Below are positions 22,000 through 33,711 of a stretch of DNA of 64,000 bases, piece after piece. The stretch is from Calvatia gigantea (Eukaryota; Basidiomycota; Agaricomycetes; Agaricales; Lycoperdaceae). The notes beneath the pieces are model-generated. The model saw only the letters and a program-made list of their open reading frames with translations. It had not been told where the DNA came from and made no database searches. The stretch is from NCBI GenBank assembly GCA_025093985.1, contig JACAAK010000001.1:2976001-3040000 (forward strand), read 5' to 3'. Every line of letters starts with the position of its first letter. Within the stretch, counting starts at the first letter, position 1. The position numbers were made by a program, and so were the translations under genes.

Positions 22000-23350
22000 A
22001 TGTCCGCGGCGGATGATCTCAAACTTACTCGCGACGATTTGCTCAGCATTCTGAACGAGATGAGCGTTGCCATTCCTTGGGACACCAAGGCCAAAACAAA
22101 TCGAATACGACATCGGCTCGAAAGAACCCTTGATGCAGCCCAGCGCTATTCAGCTCTTTTCGGGAATGAGGTTGCCGATGTTAATCCATCAAACCATCCG
22201 CTATGGGACAAAAAAAAAGATGTAACTGAGGCATTGTATCGAAAATGTTGGGGCGGGATACCGATGGAGGGCGAGCATTCCCGTGGCGCATTTGCGAAGA
22301 TGTGCAGCCTGATTATTTCCCTCGGAGAAGGCCTAAAGCAAGGCGTCCGTGAGGTCGTTTTCACTGATGAAAAATCGACTGGCATCATCGTTTGTGTGAG
22401 TCCTTTCTAACACCTGCGTATATGTTAGTCATTGATCTCGCAAAAGGTCTCAACAATCCACTCTATCAAGGAAAGGCGACCCCTAATCGTACTCGGATAT
22501 GCTGTTCTAGCAAGTTTCAAGAAGATGAACATGAAACAAACCATCAAAAAATTCCTTGCAAAGGAAAAGAATTCTGATATCGCAATTGTACACACAGCGA
22601 GGGTTGAACAAGCATTGCTTTTACAATTATTGACGCAGAATAGCAAGCACCTCCCCCCAGATTTTGCACCTCCTGTCGGCTTCGGTGACCGTTACTCTGT
22701 CAGCTTCCTTCTCGCGACAGCCTGGCTCAGTATGCAAGACGTTGGCCGCTTGAACAAAACAAGTGGGTGCGTTTTATGCGGCGAACCCACACGCAGCCAG
22801 TGTGGAGGTTGCAAATCGGCGCAATATTGCGGCAAAGGTTTGTGTTTGTTCTTTTGGTTTTCTGCGTGTTGCTTACTTCGGTAATGCTCAATTGCAGAGT
22901 GTCAGAGGAAACATTGGCCTGACCATAAGTTCCTTTAGTCGTACCATTTCTTCTGGCACTTGGCACACGATTACTCTTGAGTCGAATCCCGTGGCCGAGA
23001 TGAGTGGGCTTTTCACTTCATGCATCAACCGCTACGATGACTTGGACGAAGCCACTCCAGTCAGCGATGGACAGGCTCGTGACAAAATCCCGCCGAATCT
23101 ATATGGCGACAACTATCATATGGTCAAACTTCAACTACCGTTTATGGGCTCCGCATCGCATATGTTAATATATGATAGGAGCAAATCATTCCAGCTGTTC
23201 TTCCGTGCGGAAAAGAACCCTGATGCTTTTATTGAGGCTGTTGAGGCAATGGGGTCGTGGCCGAAGATATACAGGTGGGCCCAGAGAGTGGGGGATTGGG
23301 AATGGAAAATCTGCTTTGACCGTGAGCCGGAGCCTACTCCTCTTTGGTAG
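22000..23350 (+). pseudogene. MYND zinc-finger protein gene with one +1 frameshift
   Basis: Three exons (22000-22395, 22447-22837, 22898-23350) sum to 1240 nt, one base over 413 codons. The product has a soluble N-terminal region and then a MYND finger: CVLCGEPTRSQCGGCKSAQYCGK, then after the intron ECQRKHWPDHKFL. Here the frame hits a TAG, but dropping one A from CTTTAGTCG gives LCRT. That supplies the last zinc-binding Cys and opens a further 140 residues (ISSGTWHTITLESNP ... REPEPTPLW) to a normal stop. No intron fits. MYND fingers bind proline-rich partners; the role of this Agaricomycete type is unknown. It could be a recent pseudogene, a protein truncated at the finger, or a sequence error. 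Confidence 0.7.
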
Positions 23351-23511
23351 ATGCAGTATTTCTTTCATGTTCACTTTGCCTCGGGAATTTGACTTGCCTA
23401 TCATGGGACCCCGTTCCCCTCTTTACCGCCAACTCATCCGTTCGTTCAATAATACTACTACATCAGGACTGATAAAAGACCTCCCAGACTGATTTAATCG
23501 TCAATAATCTT

Positions 23512-24841
23512 TTAGAGGTTTAAGTTGATGGGGTTGCATCCCAAAGCAATCAAGCCGCTCTACACGTCGCGGTAAGTCAACTTACTAAAAGTATAGAGGC
23601 ATAGAGAGCTTACGAAGGTGCTATTACTGCAGCAAACTGGCTGAGCAGAGCTAGAGATGGAGCTCAGTGTTATTGTATGCTCTTCCCTGGGTCGCCATGC
23701 CTTACCAAGAGGTACCACCGATACCAAGGATAGAAATAGGGCTACAGGTCACTAATCTCTTGTCAGCGCAAGTACCTTTTCTTGAGCATGGCACACGTAC
23801 GCCCAGTGAGTCCAGTTATGGAGCCCAAGGAGATGTCGAGAAGGCCCATAAGCTGAGAAGTCGTTGGGTCGGTGGCCTAATTTGGCAGAGGTCAGCCAGC
23901 CAAACCTCCAATCTCACTGACGTTCCCGCTTACTGAAGAGGGGGGCTACGGCTAGGTGCACGAGCACGTCGGCGTCCGTCCGATGTTGTTCTTGACTGAA
24001 GGGATTGTGTTGGAAAGAGAGGGTAGGAGTGGAGATCACGAAAATGATGAGGCAACGGAACGATGGATAATTCTGTTCCGAAGGCTCGGAACGATAAGAG
24101 AAGGGTCCGGAAAGGTGTCGAGAGTGATTAATGAACGTTCGGAAGGCAGCGTTCACAATTGCGTGGTGATTCGGGTGTCGAGACGAGAGAAAGGAGAGAG
24201 AAAGCAAGAAACAGATTAGAGAAATAACTAGAGACAGAGACTTCGAGGCGAAACTTGGGTAATTCGTAGCTACCTGACTACAACAATGTATACAGGTTTT
24301 ATAGAGGAAAACGGTGGGCTGTGAAAGTGTAGAATGTAAATTTTAAGGAGAGAACAAAGAAAAACATACTGAGTGGGGATGAAAACGGGCCGGAAACTCA
24401 TTCTATGAGGTTCTAAATTATGAGGAATGTAGAAAAAGCATAATAAGTGAATAGGAAAGCGGTCCATAGGTTTTTAGAGTCGGAAATGAGAAGTACGGGC
24501 AGGCGAGGTGGAGTTCGGAGGTTGGAGCTTCCGTGGTCGGGACTTCCGAGCTAGGAAATCGTGTATGATCCGGACTTTTGGATGGCTCGGAAATGGGATT
24601 TTCGGGGTCGGTGTCTTGGTCATCGTTCTCGGAAGTGAAAGGTGTCGTCGGTGAAGTGGAGTAGTGGGAGGAGGACGCGTACATGACACTTTTCAGTGGC
24701 AGGTGCCACCCGATCTCCACATTACATTCTGGACTTGATTGCAGCACAAGGTGTCCCCGGTGTTGCAGTCACCATCGCGGGCTGCGAGGGGACCAGCAGT
24801 GGCGAGGAAGGGGAGAGCAGCAAAACTACAGAAATGCGCAT
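23512..24841 (-). pseudogene. Hydrophobin 2, broken, with an 849-nt first intron
   Basis: Exons 2-5 follow the shared plan: 23801-23876 (76 nt, ATDPTTSQLMGLLDISLGS), then CSPISILGIGGTSC, SAQPVCCSNSTF and SGLIALGCNPINLNL ending at 23512. Exon 1 (24726-24841) is 116 nt instead of 117. Its ATG is in the wrong frame, while the frame carrying LAARDGDCNTGDTLCCNQVQN has no start nearby. Intron 1 (23877-24725) is 849 nt, against 55-60 nt in the paralogs, so a block of about 0.8 kb was probably inserted. A TATA-like box lies about 80 nt upstream. With its start out of frame, this is best read as a pseudogene. Confidence 0.75.
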
Positions 24842-27052
24842 TATAGATTATCAAGAGTTGTCAACGTTTAACGTTTAGCGCTGTTTCGACTACTTCGCTG
24901 TTTCGTCGTTCGTCCAAAATTTATACGCTTGGTATTGAGGTAGCCCCATATTATTTCTTTCACTGTGCTAAAGCCGCGAAGAAGCTAGTGACACCCTCGT
25001 GGTGTCCGCTAGTCTTGTGCGCGCGATGAATATTGTTGAAGGTCTGGCGAAGTCCATGGGGGAAATTGGTTTATCATTGTTCGCTAGGAGAGAAAAATCC
25101 GCTGTTTTTTTTTGACACCTCGGAACCCGGATTCCATATGGGCGACGTACTAACGACGCCTTTGCCATCTTTCTGGAACTTTCGTGAACAATTAAGCCAA
25201 TAACGGGGATCGACTGTGTGAGTGATGCCTTATTCCCACCGGCCGGTTCTGCGAAACATTGAACCTGCTTCTTTCCATTATGCTGTCGACGGGTGCAGGA
25301 GCAAGGTACAAGAACTCACTTAGTTATGTTATCTTTATCTTATTCGGCTCAATATTTCTCAGTGAACAACATATGAATTTGGTCACACGGAACACCTGCC
25401 CAGGTTACGTCGTGCGTTGAGTGGATTTCATACTGGAATGCGCTCATAGAACTCTTGAACCTTGCGACTAGAGTACATTACACTGGTTCTTTCCCACCGA
25501 TTATTAACAAATGGCCAGCGGGCTAACGTGATTGGTTCGCGAATCTTTGAGATTATAGGGTTGGTTCTGATATGTCTAGAATGTCGGAATTACGAAACAG
25601 GAAGGCTAGTTTACTATTTTGGGACATGTTGTTCCGAACTGTGAGACGTCTGGAGGACTTAGATTTCGACATCCGAGTCCGAGGGCCCTTCCGAGATTGA
25701 TGGAAGTTTGATGGATGACTGCAACCATCTTTACGAAATAGAACCCCATTCATTTAACGACTGATCGCCCCATTTATCACCGAAGACAGATTCTGAATAT
25801 CAATACCAACAACAGGGTTTAGGTAATTCAAGCATTTGGCTCGTGTGGTGATTGACCGCGGTTAATTGCCGATGACATGTATATTTCATTGTTCGTTAAT
25901 CATCCTCATTGGATAAGGCGCTGGCTCTTTTTCTCCTGTCTCTCACAATTGAATGGTCTTGGCGCGGAAGCGCGGCGACACTGGGCGGTATTCGTTGTCA
26001 CAATCAGACATACCATACAGCCAGCCAAATGGATAATGTCAGTTTTCCGGAGAACCCGCCCATTCTAAGAGGTCTGCTGAAATATTGGGGATAATGATGA
26101 GGCTGCAGGGTCGCAACCCAATAAAGTGAAGCTTTTCGGGGGGATAACCAGTTTCAGAACCAACCAGAACCAAGCTTGAAGTACCCGTGAACGGCGATAC
26201 TGTCGCAGAACAAAAGAGGTCGGTAGCAACCGTCGCGGTCGATGTTGGAGGTCGACACCGAGAGAAAACCTCGTCATTTACTAGGGCGAGGGTCGGGGGA
26301 AAACTGCGAGTCCGTCATATCTGACCAAAAGCCAATGTGCTTGCGAGGTGTGCTATCTCGATGGGGATGATCCGGCCTTTGAGCTAGGGTGTTGGCGAAT
26401 CAGCGAGCGCAAGGTGTGGACATGCGAAAATTCCTAGCCATGTTTGACTCAAATGTACAACGCAACTTATCATTGTCTTCCATCAACTAAACGATTGATT
26501 GAGAACACAAGACGCGGGAATTGCAATGGCTGACGTTAAAACAACCATTCATTCAGTGGATCTTGCAGATGCTTGTCAGAGGGCTGCGTGTGTGTAAGTG
26601 TCCCGCGATCTCATGATATTTTTTAGAACAAGGAGCAATGGAACCTTCGTTGTGCCATAATGATCCGCGAAGACGGGATTGATTTTTGTTGAGAGTGGGT
26701 CAGATATAGGGCAATTACTGCACCACTGTCGTGGGCAATCAATGCCTGAGTGAACCCCTAAACAAGGCTTGTAACCGGTTCATTGTGGCTCGTTCCACAC
26801 GTCCGCGAGTATTGACAGGGAAGAGGCTCAGCTCGAAGTTCTACCAGGTTTAGGACTCTTCACAAAGGCCAGACATCCATTTGTTTTTTGCGGAGAGACA
26901 GGTAATTCTATTTCGCCGAGTTGAATTATATTCATTGGTCAGATTGTAGTGATTCTATATGGAGGATCCAAGGCCGCCTAAAAGCCAACCATTCTCATCC
27001 ATGCAACGTGAATTGCGCGGTGAGTGAAAGGCTGTATGGGTATTGGTTGGTT
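24842..27052. other. 2.2-kb stretch without a supported gene
   Basis: Only short overlapping frames on both strands, none resembling a family. The 5' end contains the remains of the hydrophobin 2 promoter. Confidence 0.5.
24918..24925 (-). promoter_or_regulatory. TATA-like box of hydrophobin 2
   Basis: TATAAATT on the minus strand, about 80 nt upstream of the exon 1 ATG. This is the same spacing as in hydrophobins 3 and 4. Confidence 0.5.
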
Positions 27053-28391
27053 CTATGATTCGTAATCGTAGAAGCCTTTGCCATTCTTCCTGCCGTACCA
27101 TTGGGCGTCGACCATACGTTCTAGGAGCACACTGGGCCGATACTTAGAGTCACCGGTCCCTTCATACAGCGTTTTTTGGATCGCGAGGCAAGTGTCCAAC
27201 CCGATACTTGAGAAAAGAAATTGAGTAACACAACACACGTAGGCGCGGATGACTCACAAATCCGCTGTTCACGGCAGATATATTTAGCCAAGTCGAATTA
27301 ATCGAGATAGGGCATCTGACACACCAAGCTGAAGGGGTCCCATTGGATGATTCATGCCAAGTTTGAGAGTGGTGTCAATGTCTTCGCGAGTTGCAATCCC
27401 CTGCATATGTAGTCTGAACATACTGTCACAAGCCAGGGCCGGCAGAAACTGACCTTCTCGAGGTGCATAATTGCCTATAGTCCTGTGAACGAAAATTCAA
27501 AGCGGCGATAAAGTTCGTTGAAAATGTACCTCGTTAATGAAAGGCATCAATAGCGCGTTTGACACGAAGCCTGGAACATCTTTTGAGGTGGTGACCTCTG
27601 GTGAACGAGGACTTTAGTCGATTTTTTTCTCGAAGATAGAGAAGCAGTCACACACCTTTACCACATGCAGTAGCGAAAGCCCGAGCGCGATTGAGCGTGT
27701 CCCCTGAGGTTTGGAGTGCGGCAATAAGCTCTACAAGTTTCTAAAATATACTCAAAATATGTTTTCAAGTCGTCCTTTAATCTTCATACCATGACAGGCA
27801 CGGGATTGAAGAAATGCAGGCCTTGAAAGGACCGTTCGGTGTCAGTTCAAAACTTGACACGAGAACACACCACCCACCAACAACGCGGCTGGCAATCTTT
27901 TGGCCTTCCTCACTAGCGGCACTGACACCCTCCGGGATAGCTGCGGCGGCAATCTTTGTGATGCTGATTGAACTTGTGTTGGTAGCGAGAATAGCCTCAG
28001 TTTTCAACTCAGCGGCAAATGATGCAAATATCCTCTGCTTAAGGGGAAGTAACTCCGAAACTGCCTAATCTTTATTAAGTCGTGAACATCTGATCCCAAA
28101 CGAGAGCCAGACCTCAACAACCATGTCGACATCACGGAGACCTTTCAAGTCGTCAACGACAGAGATACGGTCTTTGGCCTCTTTCGCATCTTCGGATGAT
28201 AGTTTGCCCTTTGATACGTCTTTCGCCAGAAGCTTGTCTACTAAAGAGAGCCCCTTCTTAATTTGGTCCGGAGACTTGTCATGGACTAGCACCGGTACTT
28301 TAGCACGGAGAGCCGACACAAGGGCAATGCCTGTTCCCATCTGGCCAGCACCGAGAATACCGAGTGTGCGAATCCCATGCGCGACCAACAT
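27053..28391 (-). CDS. 3-hydroxyacyl-CoA dehydrogenase (hydroxybutyryl type)
   Basis: Nine exons (28113-28391, 27878-28064, 27790-27821, 27656-27740, 27530-27597, 27454-27474, 27325-27400, 27258-27264, 27053-27206) sum to 909 nt, 302 residues, the usual length of this family. The NAD-binding motif is [13 protein letters not shown] (residues 11-23). Later motifs are [26 protein letters not shown] with the catalytic His, [38 protein letters not shown] and [10 protein letters not shown]. It oxidises 3-hydroxyacyl-CoA with NAD in fatty-acid or butyrate-type metabolism. No peroxisomal SKL-type end is visible. The frame is open upstream to 28487, which could add a targeting sequence, so the start is uncertain. 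One exon is only 7 nt and another only 21 nt. Confidence 0.88.
27258..27264 (-). other. 7-nt micro-exon
   Basis: CGGATTT is flanked by GAACAG and GTGAGT. It is needed to give LQLADFIGLD, a conserved segment of the dehydrogenase; without it the frame is lost and the A-D-F residues are missing. The neighbouring introns are 60 nt (27265-27324) and 51 nt (27207-27257). Confidence 0.8.
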
Positions 28392-28613
28392 TATGAGGAG
28401 AGAAAGAGGTGGAGGACGAGAAACAAGTTTACCACCGGTTCGCGCCGTGTCAACACTCAGACCGAGATCCGGCAATCCTAACTTCAAATAAGGACAAATA
28501 TATCGTCATCAGCCAATTAATTCTGTCTGTTATCTCATCCACTTTACAACTTTTACAGAAACTACACATGATACAGAGCAAGTATATCAAACGCTTATTG
28601 TCAATGCCGCCCC

Positions 28614-29151
28614 TTAGAGGTTGAGGTTGATCGGGTTACAGCCCAAGGAGATGAGGCCACCCTGAGAGCTCGTAAGTCGTTTCCCGTCCATCGAATGAAA
28701 ACAAAAGGCTTACGAAGGAGTTGCCAGTGCAGCAAACAGGCTGGGCAGAGCTGTAAACCGTTGTTAGCGCGCGGTAATACCTGGAAAGGTGAAACAAATA
28801 CCAGGAGGTTCCTCCGATGCCGATTACGGAAAGAGGGCTGCAAGTCACTAAATTAAGGCGTAAGTTGGCAAGAAACCCAGGGACTTTGAGAGCCACTCAC
28901 AGCCAATGAGGCCAGTGATACCGCCGAGGGAGATACCAAGGAGCCCAGTTAAGAGAGCGGTAGTGGGGTCGTTGACCTGAACGAACACCACAAGGTCAGC
29001 CTGGTATGGCACTGTTCACGAGCGCAAACCGTACAGATTGGACGCTGTTGCAGCACTGGATCGAGCCGGTGTTGCAATCACCATCACGGGGAACTGCAGC
29101 TGCAAGGGCAACGGCGGGGAGAGCGAGAGTGAAGACGGTAGAGAAACGCAT
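28614..29151 (-). CDS. Class I hydrophobin 3, intact
   Basis: Exons 29035-29151, 28901-28976, 28802-28847, 28714-28750 and 28614-28661 (117, 76, 46, 37, 48 nt) give 107 residues with exactly the lengths of hydrophobin 1. The signal peptide is MRFSTVFTLALPAVALAAAV, followed by the full eight-Cys pattern (GDCNTGSIQCCNS, LTCSPLSVIGIGGTSC, AQPVCCTGNSF, LGCNPINLNL). The 5' leader shares a segment with hydrophobin 1, so the two arose by a fairly recent inverted duplication (inference). A secreted surface-coating role is inferred from the family. Confidence 0.93.
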
Positions 29152-30327
29152 GTTGTAGAAGATGAGTTTGAAGACTGAGTGCTGCTGATTCAAGTCTGCT
29201 TTTTGTCGCTTGTTCGATCCTCACTTTTATACCCTTTCTTTGAGCCGCTCCTTTCATGGTATATCTTCCGTCCTTCTCACCGATACTGTTTTCACCTGAC
29301 TGACTGCTGAATAGGTTTCTCATGTGTCGGACAGCAGTTCATTCCGCCAAGACGTTAACATAGCAGAAGCTGATTACCGAAAGGCTTCGGGCTTGTGGCA
29401 TCCAGCCGTATCGCCGCAAAACAGGGGCATTGAATACCAGGGATTCACCTAATTTTGTTTCTTTGCTGTTAGAGATCCCCTCGGAGATTCTCCCGATGCA
29501 CCGCTCATACGATTCGTTACGTGGTACAGTACCTTGTTCCTCGCGGGTAGTGCCTGTCAAGGTTCTGTTGAGTCTGAAGGCTTCTATCAGGATGCTTGAT
29601 GGGCAATACCCCACTTGCTGATGAGGCCCACGGCCTCCATCATTGAGCACCGAGCTTCTCGATCAACTAACGCCGTAATCCTCCAGTAATAGTCCGTACA
29701 TAACTGTATACTCCTGGTTTCGCAATAAGAAATGTCGGTGAGTGCATTTGTTTTCGCTCCGAAGGGGGTATTATACTGCCTAACCAGGATCACTCCCTCA
29801 GCACGGCGGCGGAAAAGCGGGTCGGTACTTTCTTTCCCGGGAATTAGACCTGAATCACCGATTCAAGTAGTGCATGGAAAGAGAACATTGCCATGGCCCA
29901 GCCCTAATAGAATTGTCCCGTGTATCAGAAGACAAGAAACAGTCAATGCGCAGTTTTAAACGCCTAAACGCATACGAACACAACGGCTACACTGAAATGA
30001 AGGAATGTGACACAGGCTCTGCATTGTTCACTCTCGACGGTCGCCGCTCATCAATGATTGGATAATCTTTCATGGCAGAGGAACGGGGTAGATGGAAATT
30101 CAACTTCATATTAATCCCGCAGACAAGTATGTGACCGTTTGCAAGAGGTAGTAATGAGCACAAGTTCCCATATGTATTGCTTTTTGATTTAAGATCTGGT
30201 ACAGGAGTCAAATACGGTACAGGAGTCAAATACGACAAGCCATTGGTTAAGTTACTGGATTTTTGGATACAGTGTCCAAACCAGTAATTTCACAGAAGGA
30301 TGGTTAGAGGATCTGCGGGACAGCCGC
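29152..30327. other. 1.2-kb intergenic stretch with a short tandem duplication
   Basis: No supported gene. An 18-nt unit beginning GGTACAGGAGTC is present twice in tandem at 30198-30215 and 30216-30233. Confidence 0.55.
29224..29231 (-). promoter_or_regulatory. TATA box of hydrophobin 3
   Basis: TATAAAAG on the minus strand, 73-80 nt upstream of the ATG. Confidence 0.6.
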
Positions 30328-30810
30328 TTAGAGGTTAATGTTAATGGGAGAGCAACCCAGGTTGATGAGACCGTTCTGTTGATAGAATGGTCAGCAGTTA
30401 TAATACATAGTGACTGGATAGCCTTACGAATTGGTTATTAGTGCAGCAGACGGGTTGCGAAGAGCAAGAGTTTCCGCCGAGCCCAAGGACGCTGATAGGG
30501 CTGCAGTTCACTGCATACTGATAAGTACGCATCTCTCAACATGACAGGCACGGACTTACAGCCAATGAGACCGGTAATGGGGCCAAGGACAATGCCGAGG
30601 AGACCAGCCAGGAGGGCAGTGCTAGGATCACTTGGCCTAGAGGAACATGTCAGGCAAGTGATGCCCCCGAAGGACACTCTCAAAACTCACAGACTGGACG
30701 GTGTTGCAGCACTGGATGTCACCAGTGTTGCAGTCGCCTTCAGTGCGGGGGATCGCAGTCGCAGCAGCAATTGCGGGGAGGGCAAGAGCGAAAGCAGTGG
30801 CGGAGCGCAT
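30328..30810 (-). pseudogene. Hydrophobin 4, intron lost and one frameshift
   Basis: Exon 1 (30691-30810, 120 nt) encodes MRSATAFALALPAIAAATAIPRTEGDCNTG...QCCNTVQS. Exon 2 (30560-30636) is 77 nt rather than 76: between GCCAA and GATCC there is an extra base relative to paralogs, so the frame from exon 1 reads TGA. The next exon runs without interruption from [15 protein letters not shown] into [12 protein letters not shown], so the intron that separates exons 3 and 4 in all other members is missing here. The last exon ends LGCSPININL. All eight Cys codons survive in their own frames. Without a sequence error, the product would be truncated after exon 1. Confidence 0.7.
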
Positions 30811-30884
30811 ATTGGTTATGTGGATTGAGCTTGGTAAAGACTGAGGTGATTCGAGTCTGGTTTCCTCTCCTCGCCTACCTGCTG

Positions 30885-30892
30885 CTTTTATA
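30885..30892 (-). promoter_or_regulatory. TATA box of hydrophobin 4
   Basis: TATAAAAG on the minus strand, 75-82 nt upstream of the ATG. Confidence 0.6.
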
Positions 30893-32579
30893 CCTTTCAA
30901 GCCTTTATTTGGTTCGACTTAATGCTACAATTCACGAAATACGCCTGAAAATGTCAATGCCATCGGCTAGTCCCCTCGTGCACTAATTTCCAGCTTTTGT
31001 CGGATTGTAGTTTTGATCTCTCAGGCTTGCCCATGCTACTCAATGACGAAGCTCTTCTGCACCGACCTTATCCTGATAGTGACGAGATAAGCGAAAGCGG
31101 CCAGCTTGCTGCCGCATTTTCGCTAATCAGAGGCGGGCTTGTTCCAGATTGACTTGTGCCGAGGAAGTAAGTTGATGGGGTGTCTTGCTCAAACTTTCTT
31201 AGATTTACCAAACCTTTTCGAGGATTGCGACTCATCGAGGGTCTCAATATGCAGTCATTGACCTCGAAGCGGAACATGAGCGGGAGGTAAGACACGCCAA
31301 TTAGCAAAGGCCCCCTGTGCGGAGGCATAGATCCAGCGATCGTCGGTCGTACTATTGTGCGAGATTTCTGAGGCACGCTTCCGTTATGGATGGAGACAAA
31401 GAGGCTTTGTACGTTGAATTTCAACAGACCTATGGTGTTGTAGGGCTTATTTCTCACACATTACCACCAGATAAAATCCCGTGGTTTGTCTAGGTTTCTT
31501 CCTGGCGGCGGTAAGTCCGTAGGGAATAGTGGTTTAAAAAAAAGCCTTTAACTATAATTAGAAGCTAATTGTTTAGATATTCCGGGTTGCATGACTTCCT
31601 ACTGTTCTTGAAGCCTACTTTGGCTGGAGTGGCGGCTCGACGTTTGTGGTGCCGCGGGCCGGGAGTTGTTGGAAAGTGACATAGAGAGGCTTGGTGAGTC
31701 CTGGAGATCACTCGAATTAATACATTCTTCAGACGTCGCGCTCACACTTACGGGGGAGGGGTCTCATGAAAACATGGGAGAGGTCAATACGAAGATAGAT
31801 GTGTTTGGTTTTCCTTGTGGAACTTAAGGCACCTCCTGAGATCAGTTAGATGGGTTGTAGATTTTACCCATCCCAACCGCATCCGTTTCAACGCCGAGAA
31901 TCACAAGAACAACTCACCCTGTCATCCGTACAAGCTCATGGTGTTTAACGAAGGACCTTTTTGTGCGGCGTACTAACTCCACACCCAATCGTACCTTATA
32001 TCTAGGGATACCTTTACGAAATATAAATGTATTGTTGTCCAACGTATTACAGCTGTTTTTGGCGGGATGATACAATGCCGTGCTTTGTCGAGGCATCTCG
32101 CCAGGAATGTGTCACCCTGGAACAGTTAGGAAATGAGGCTAATAGTTATGGCGAGGGAAACTATGATTCTATGAATACAAGTTGCCGCATCTGGGGGGTT
32201 GGCCAACCCATGCGATCAATTCAACAGCTGCTTCGAGCGGACGACCATATTTTTAGTCTGACGTCGGGCTTACAGCACGCATGTGACTGATTGAAAGCAA
32301 TTACTTGTACCTCCTTACAATGTCGTACTCATAATCGACTCTCGGCAGACCTCAAAGATCGAACTCATGGTAGCGGACATCTTCCATTGTGTCACGTCAG
32401 GCCCACAGGAACAAGAACTCCGAATCAACACGAAATTGGAGTACCTATACGATAGAATACATTCTGACCCTCAGAGATCCCGTTCGACGGGCTATTACAG
32501 GAAAGCGGAATCCTATTCAGCGTTGTCATTCGCTTATGAGATGACAATATACCTGAGGGCTTGGTCGGTGAAGGACGTG

Positions 32580-32588
32580 CATAAAAGG
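32580..32588 (+). promoter_or_regulatory. TATA-like box of hydrophobin 5
   Basis: CATAAAAGG, about 50-57 nt upstream of the ATG at 32638. Confidence 0.5.
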
Positions 32589-32637
32589 GGCACGACTGCG
32601 CGAATACCTTCGTCACCCAGCCTTTTAACCAACGGAT

Positions 32638-33203
32638 ATGCGTTTCACCTCTGCTACGATTCTTGCCCTCTCTGCGATTGCTTCTGCAACAGATATTTTG
32701 CCTCGTGACAGCTGCAACGCTGGAGCCGTCCAATGTTGCAACAGTCTGCAAAACGTAAGTCATCACTCTATCCACAGTCTGCGAGGCAGTCTCACAAATG
32801 GAACAGGTTACCTCCCCATCCACAGCCCAAGTCCTGGGGGGGTTCAGCCTTCTTGGTCTTCCTCTCAACATTGACGCTATTCTTGGTGCCACTAACCTTC
32901 TCGTGGGCTGTGAGTGCTGCATGTTTCTTTTTACTTAATTAATCAATTTTAAAATGGAAATGTTTGCAGTAACCTGCAGCCCCCTCTCTCTTGTCGGGGT
33001 CGGCGGAACCTCCTGGTAATCACGTTTACGACCGACTCTGATTACGCTGACACGAGACCCCTCAGCTCGACGCAACCCGTCTGTTGCGCTGATAACTACT
33101 TCGTGAGTCACTCTGCCAGTCCATTTCGTCAAATACCTGACTCGGGGATCTATAGGGTGGGATCCTTTCCATCGGCTGCAACCCTATCAACATCAACGCT
33201 TAG
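32638..33203 (+). CDS. Class I hydrophobin 5, intact
   Basis: Exons 32638-32754, 32807-32909, 32970-33015, 33066-33102 and 33156-33203 (117, 103, 46, 37, 48 nt) give 116 residues. The signal peptide is MRFTSATILALSAIASA. The Cys pattern is complete (DSCNAGAVQCCNS, LTCSPLSLVGVGGTSC, STQPVCCADNYF, IGCNPININA). Exon 2 is 27 nt longer than in hydrophobins 1 and 3, giving a longer loop (VTSPSTAQVLGGFSLLGLPLNIDAILGATNLLVG) between the CC and the fourth Cys. A surface-coating role is inferred from the family. Confidence 0.92.
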
Positions 33204-33666
33204 GTAGTAGCCCAAGATTATACCGTACTTGTTTTTTGAACTGCGCCGGCACAAAAAACAAAACAAAAACCCAAACAGCATAGTACAGTGGTTGTAAACA
33301 TGCCCTAAGCCTCTAGGCCCGCACTGCTGCCGCTAAGGTTCTCTGGCTATCAACGGGACGTAACGGTGAATAATATTGGCAACGGTCTCCCGGTTGGTTA
33401 GATCCAGGAGGTCCAGTGGTCATTAATATCAGTGTGATCTGGAAAGGATGGAATTAGCCACCAGGCTGCAGGGAATTCCGAACACACCTGGGGTTATGCC
33501 TACCTCCAGCTAGCCTTAGGATTATTCATTTAATCTCTCCGATATTAAGGGCCCTCCTGCCAGGGGCTGTCAAAAACCTGGGTTATCTCATGATGATTCC
33601 AATCTTTCTCCTTCATAACCCCACACACCACGTCAGGTATATGTAGCGAAGGCGTCTCTTTTCGAG

Positions 33667-33672
33667 TATAAA
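33667..33672 (+). promoter_or_regulatory. TATA box of the hydrophobin 6 locus
   Basis: TATAAA, about 40-45 nt upstream of the ATG at 33712. Confidence 0.5.
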
Positions 33673-33711
33673 GCTAGCTTACTCGGGACATCGACGATCG
33701 TTTAGCACGTT

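Larger units (their letters stand above)
30811..32637. other. 1.8-kb stretch between hydrophobins 4 and 5
   Basis: It carries the divergent promoters of hydrophobins 4 and 5. Short frames are present but none is protein-like in a family sense. Confidence 0.5.

Noticed and set aside
22898..23350. Programmed frameshift or readthrough in the MYND gene
   Set aside because: No slippery heptamer or structure is evident, and the neighbouring genes show similar random one-base changes.
23910..24740. Terminal inverted repeats around the hydrophobin 2 insertion (ACTGAAGAG and ACTGAAAAG)
   Set aside because: Nine bases with a mismatch, set at different distances from the insertion edges, and no target duplication found.
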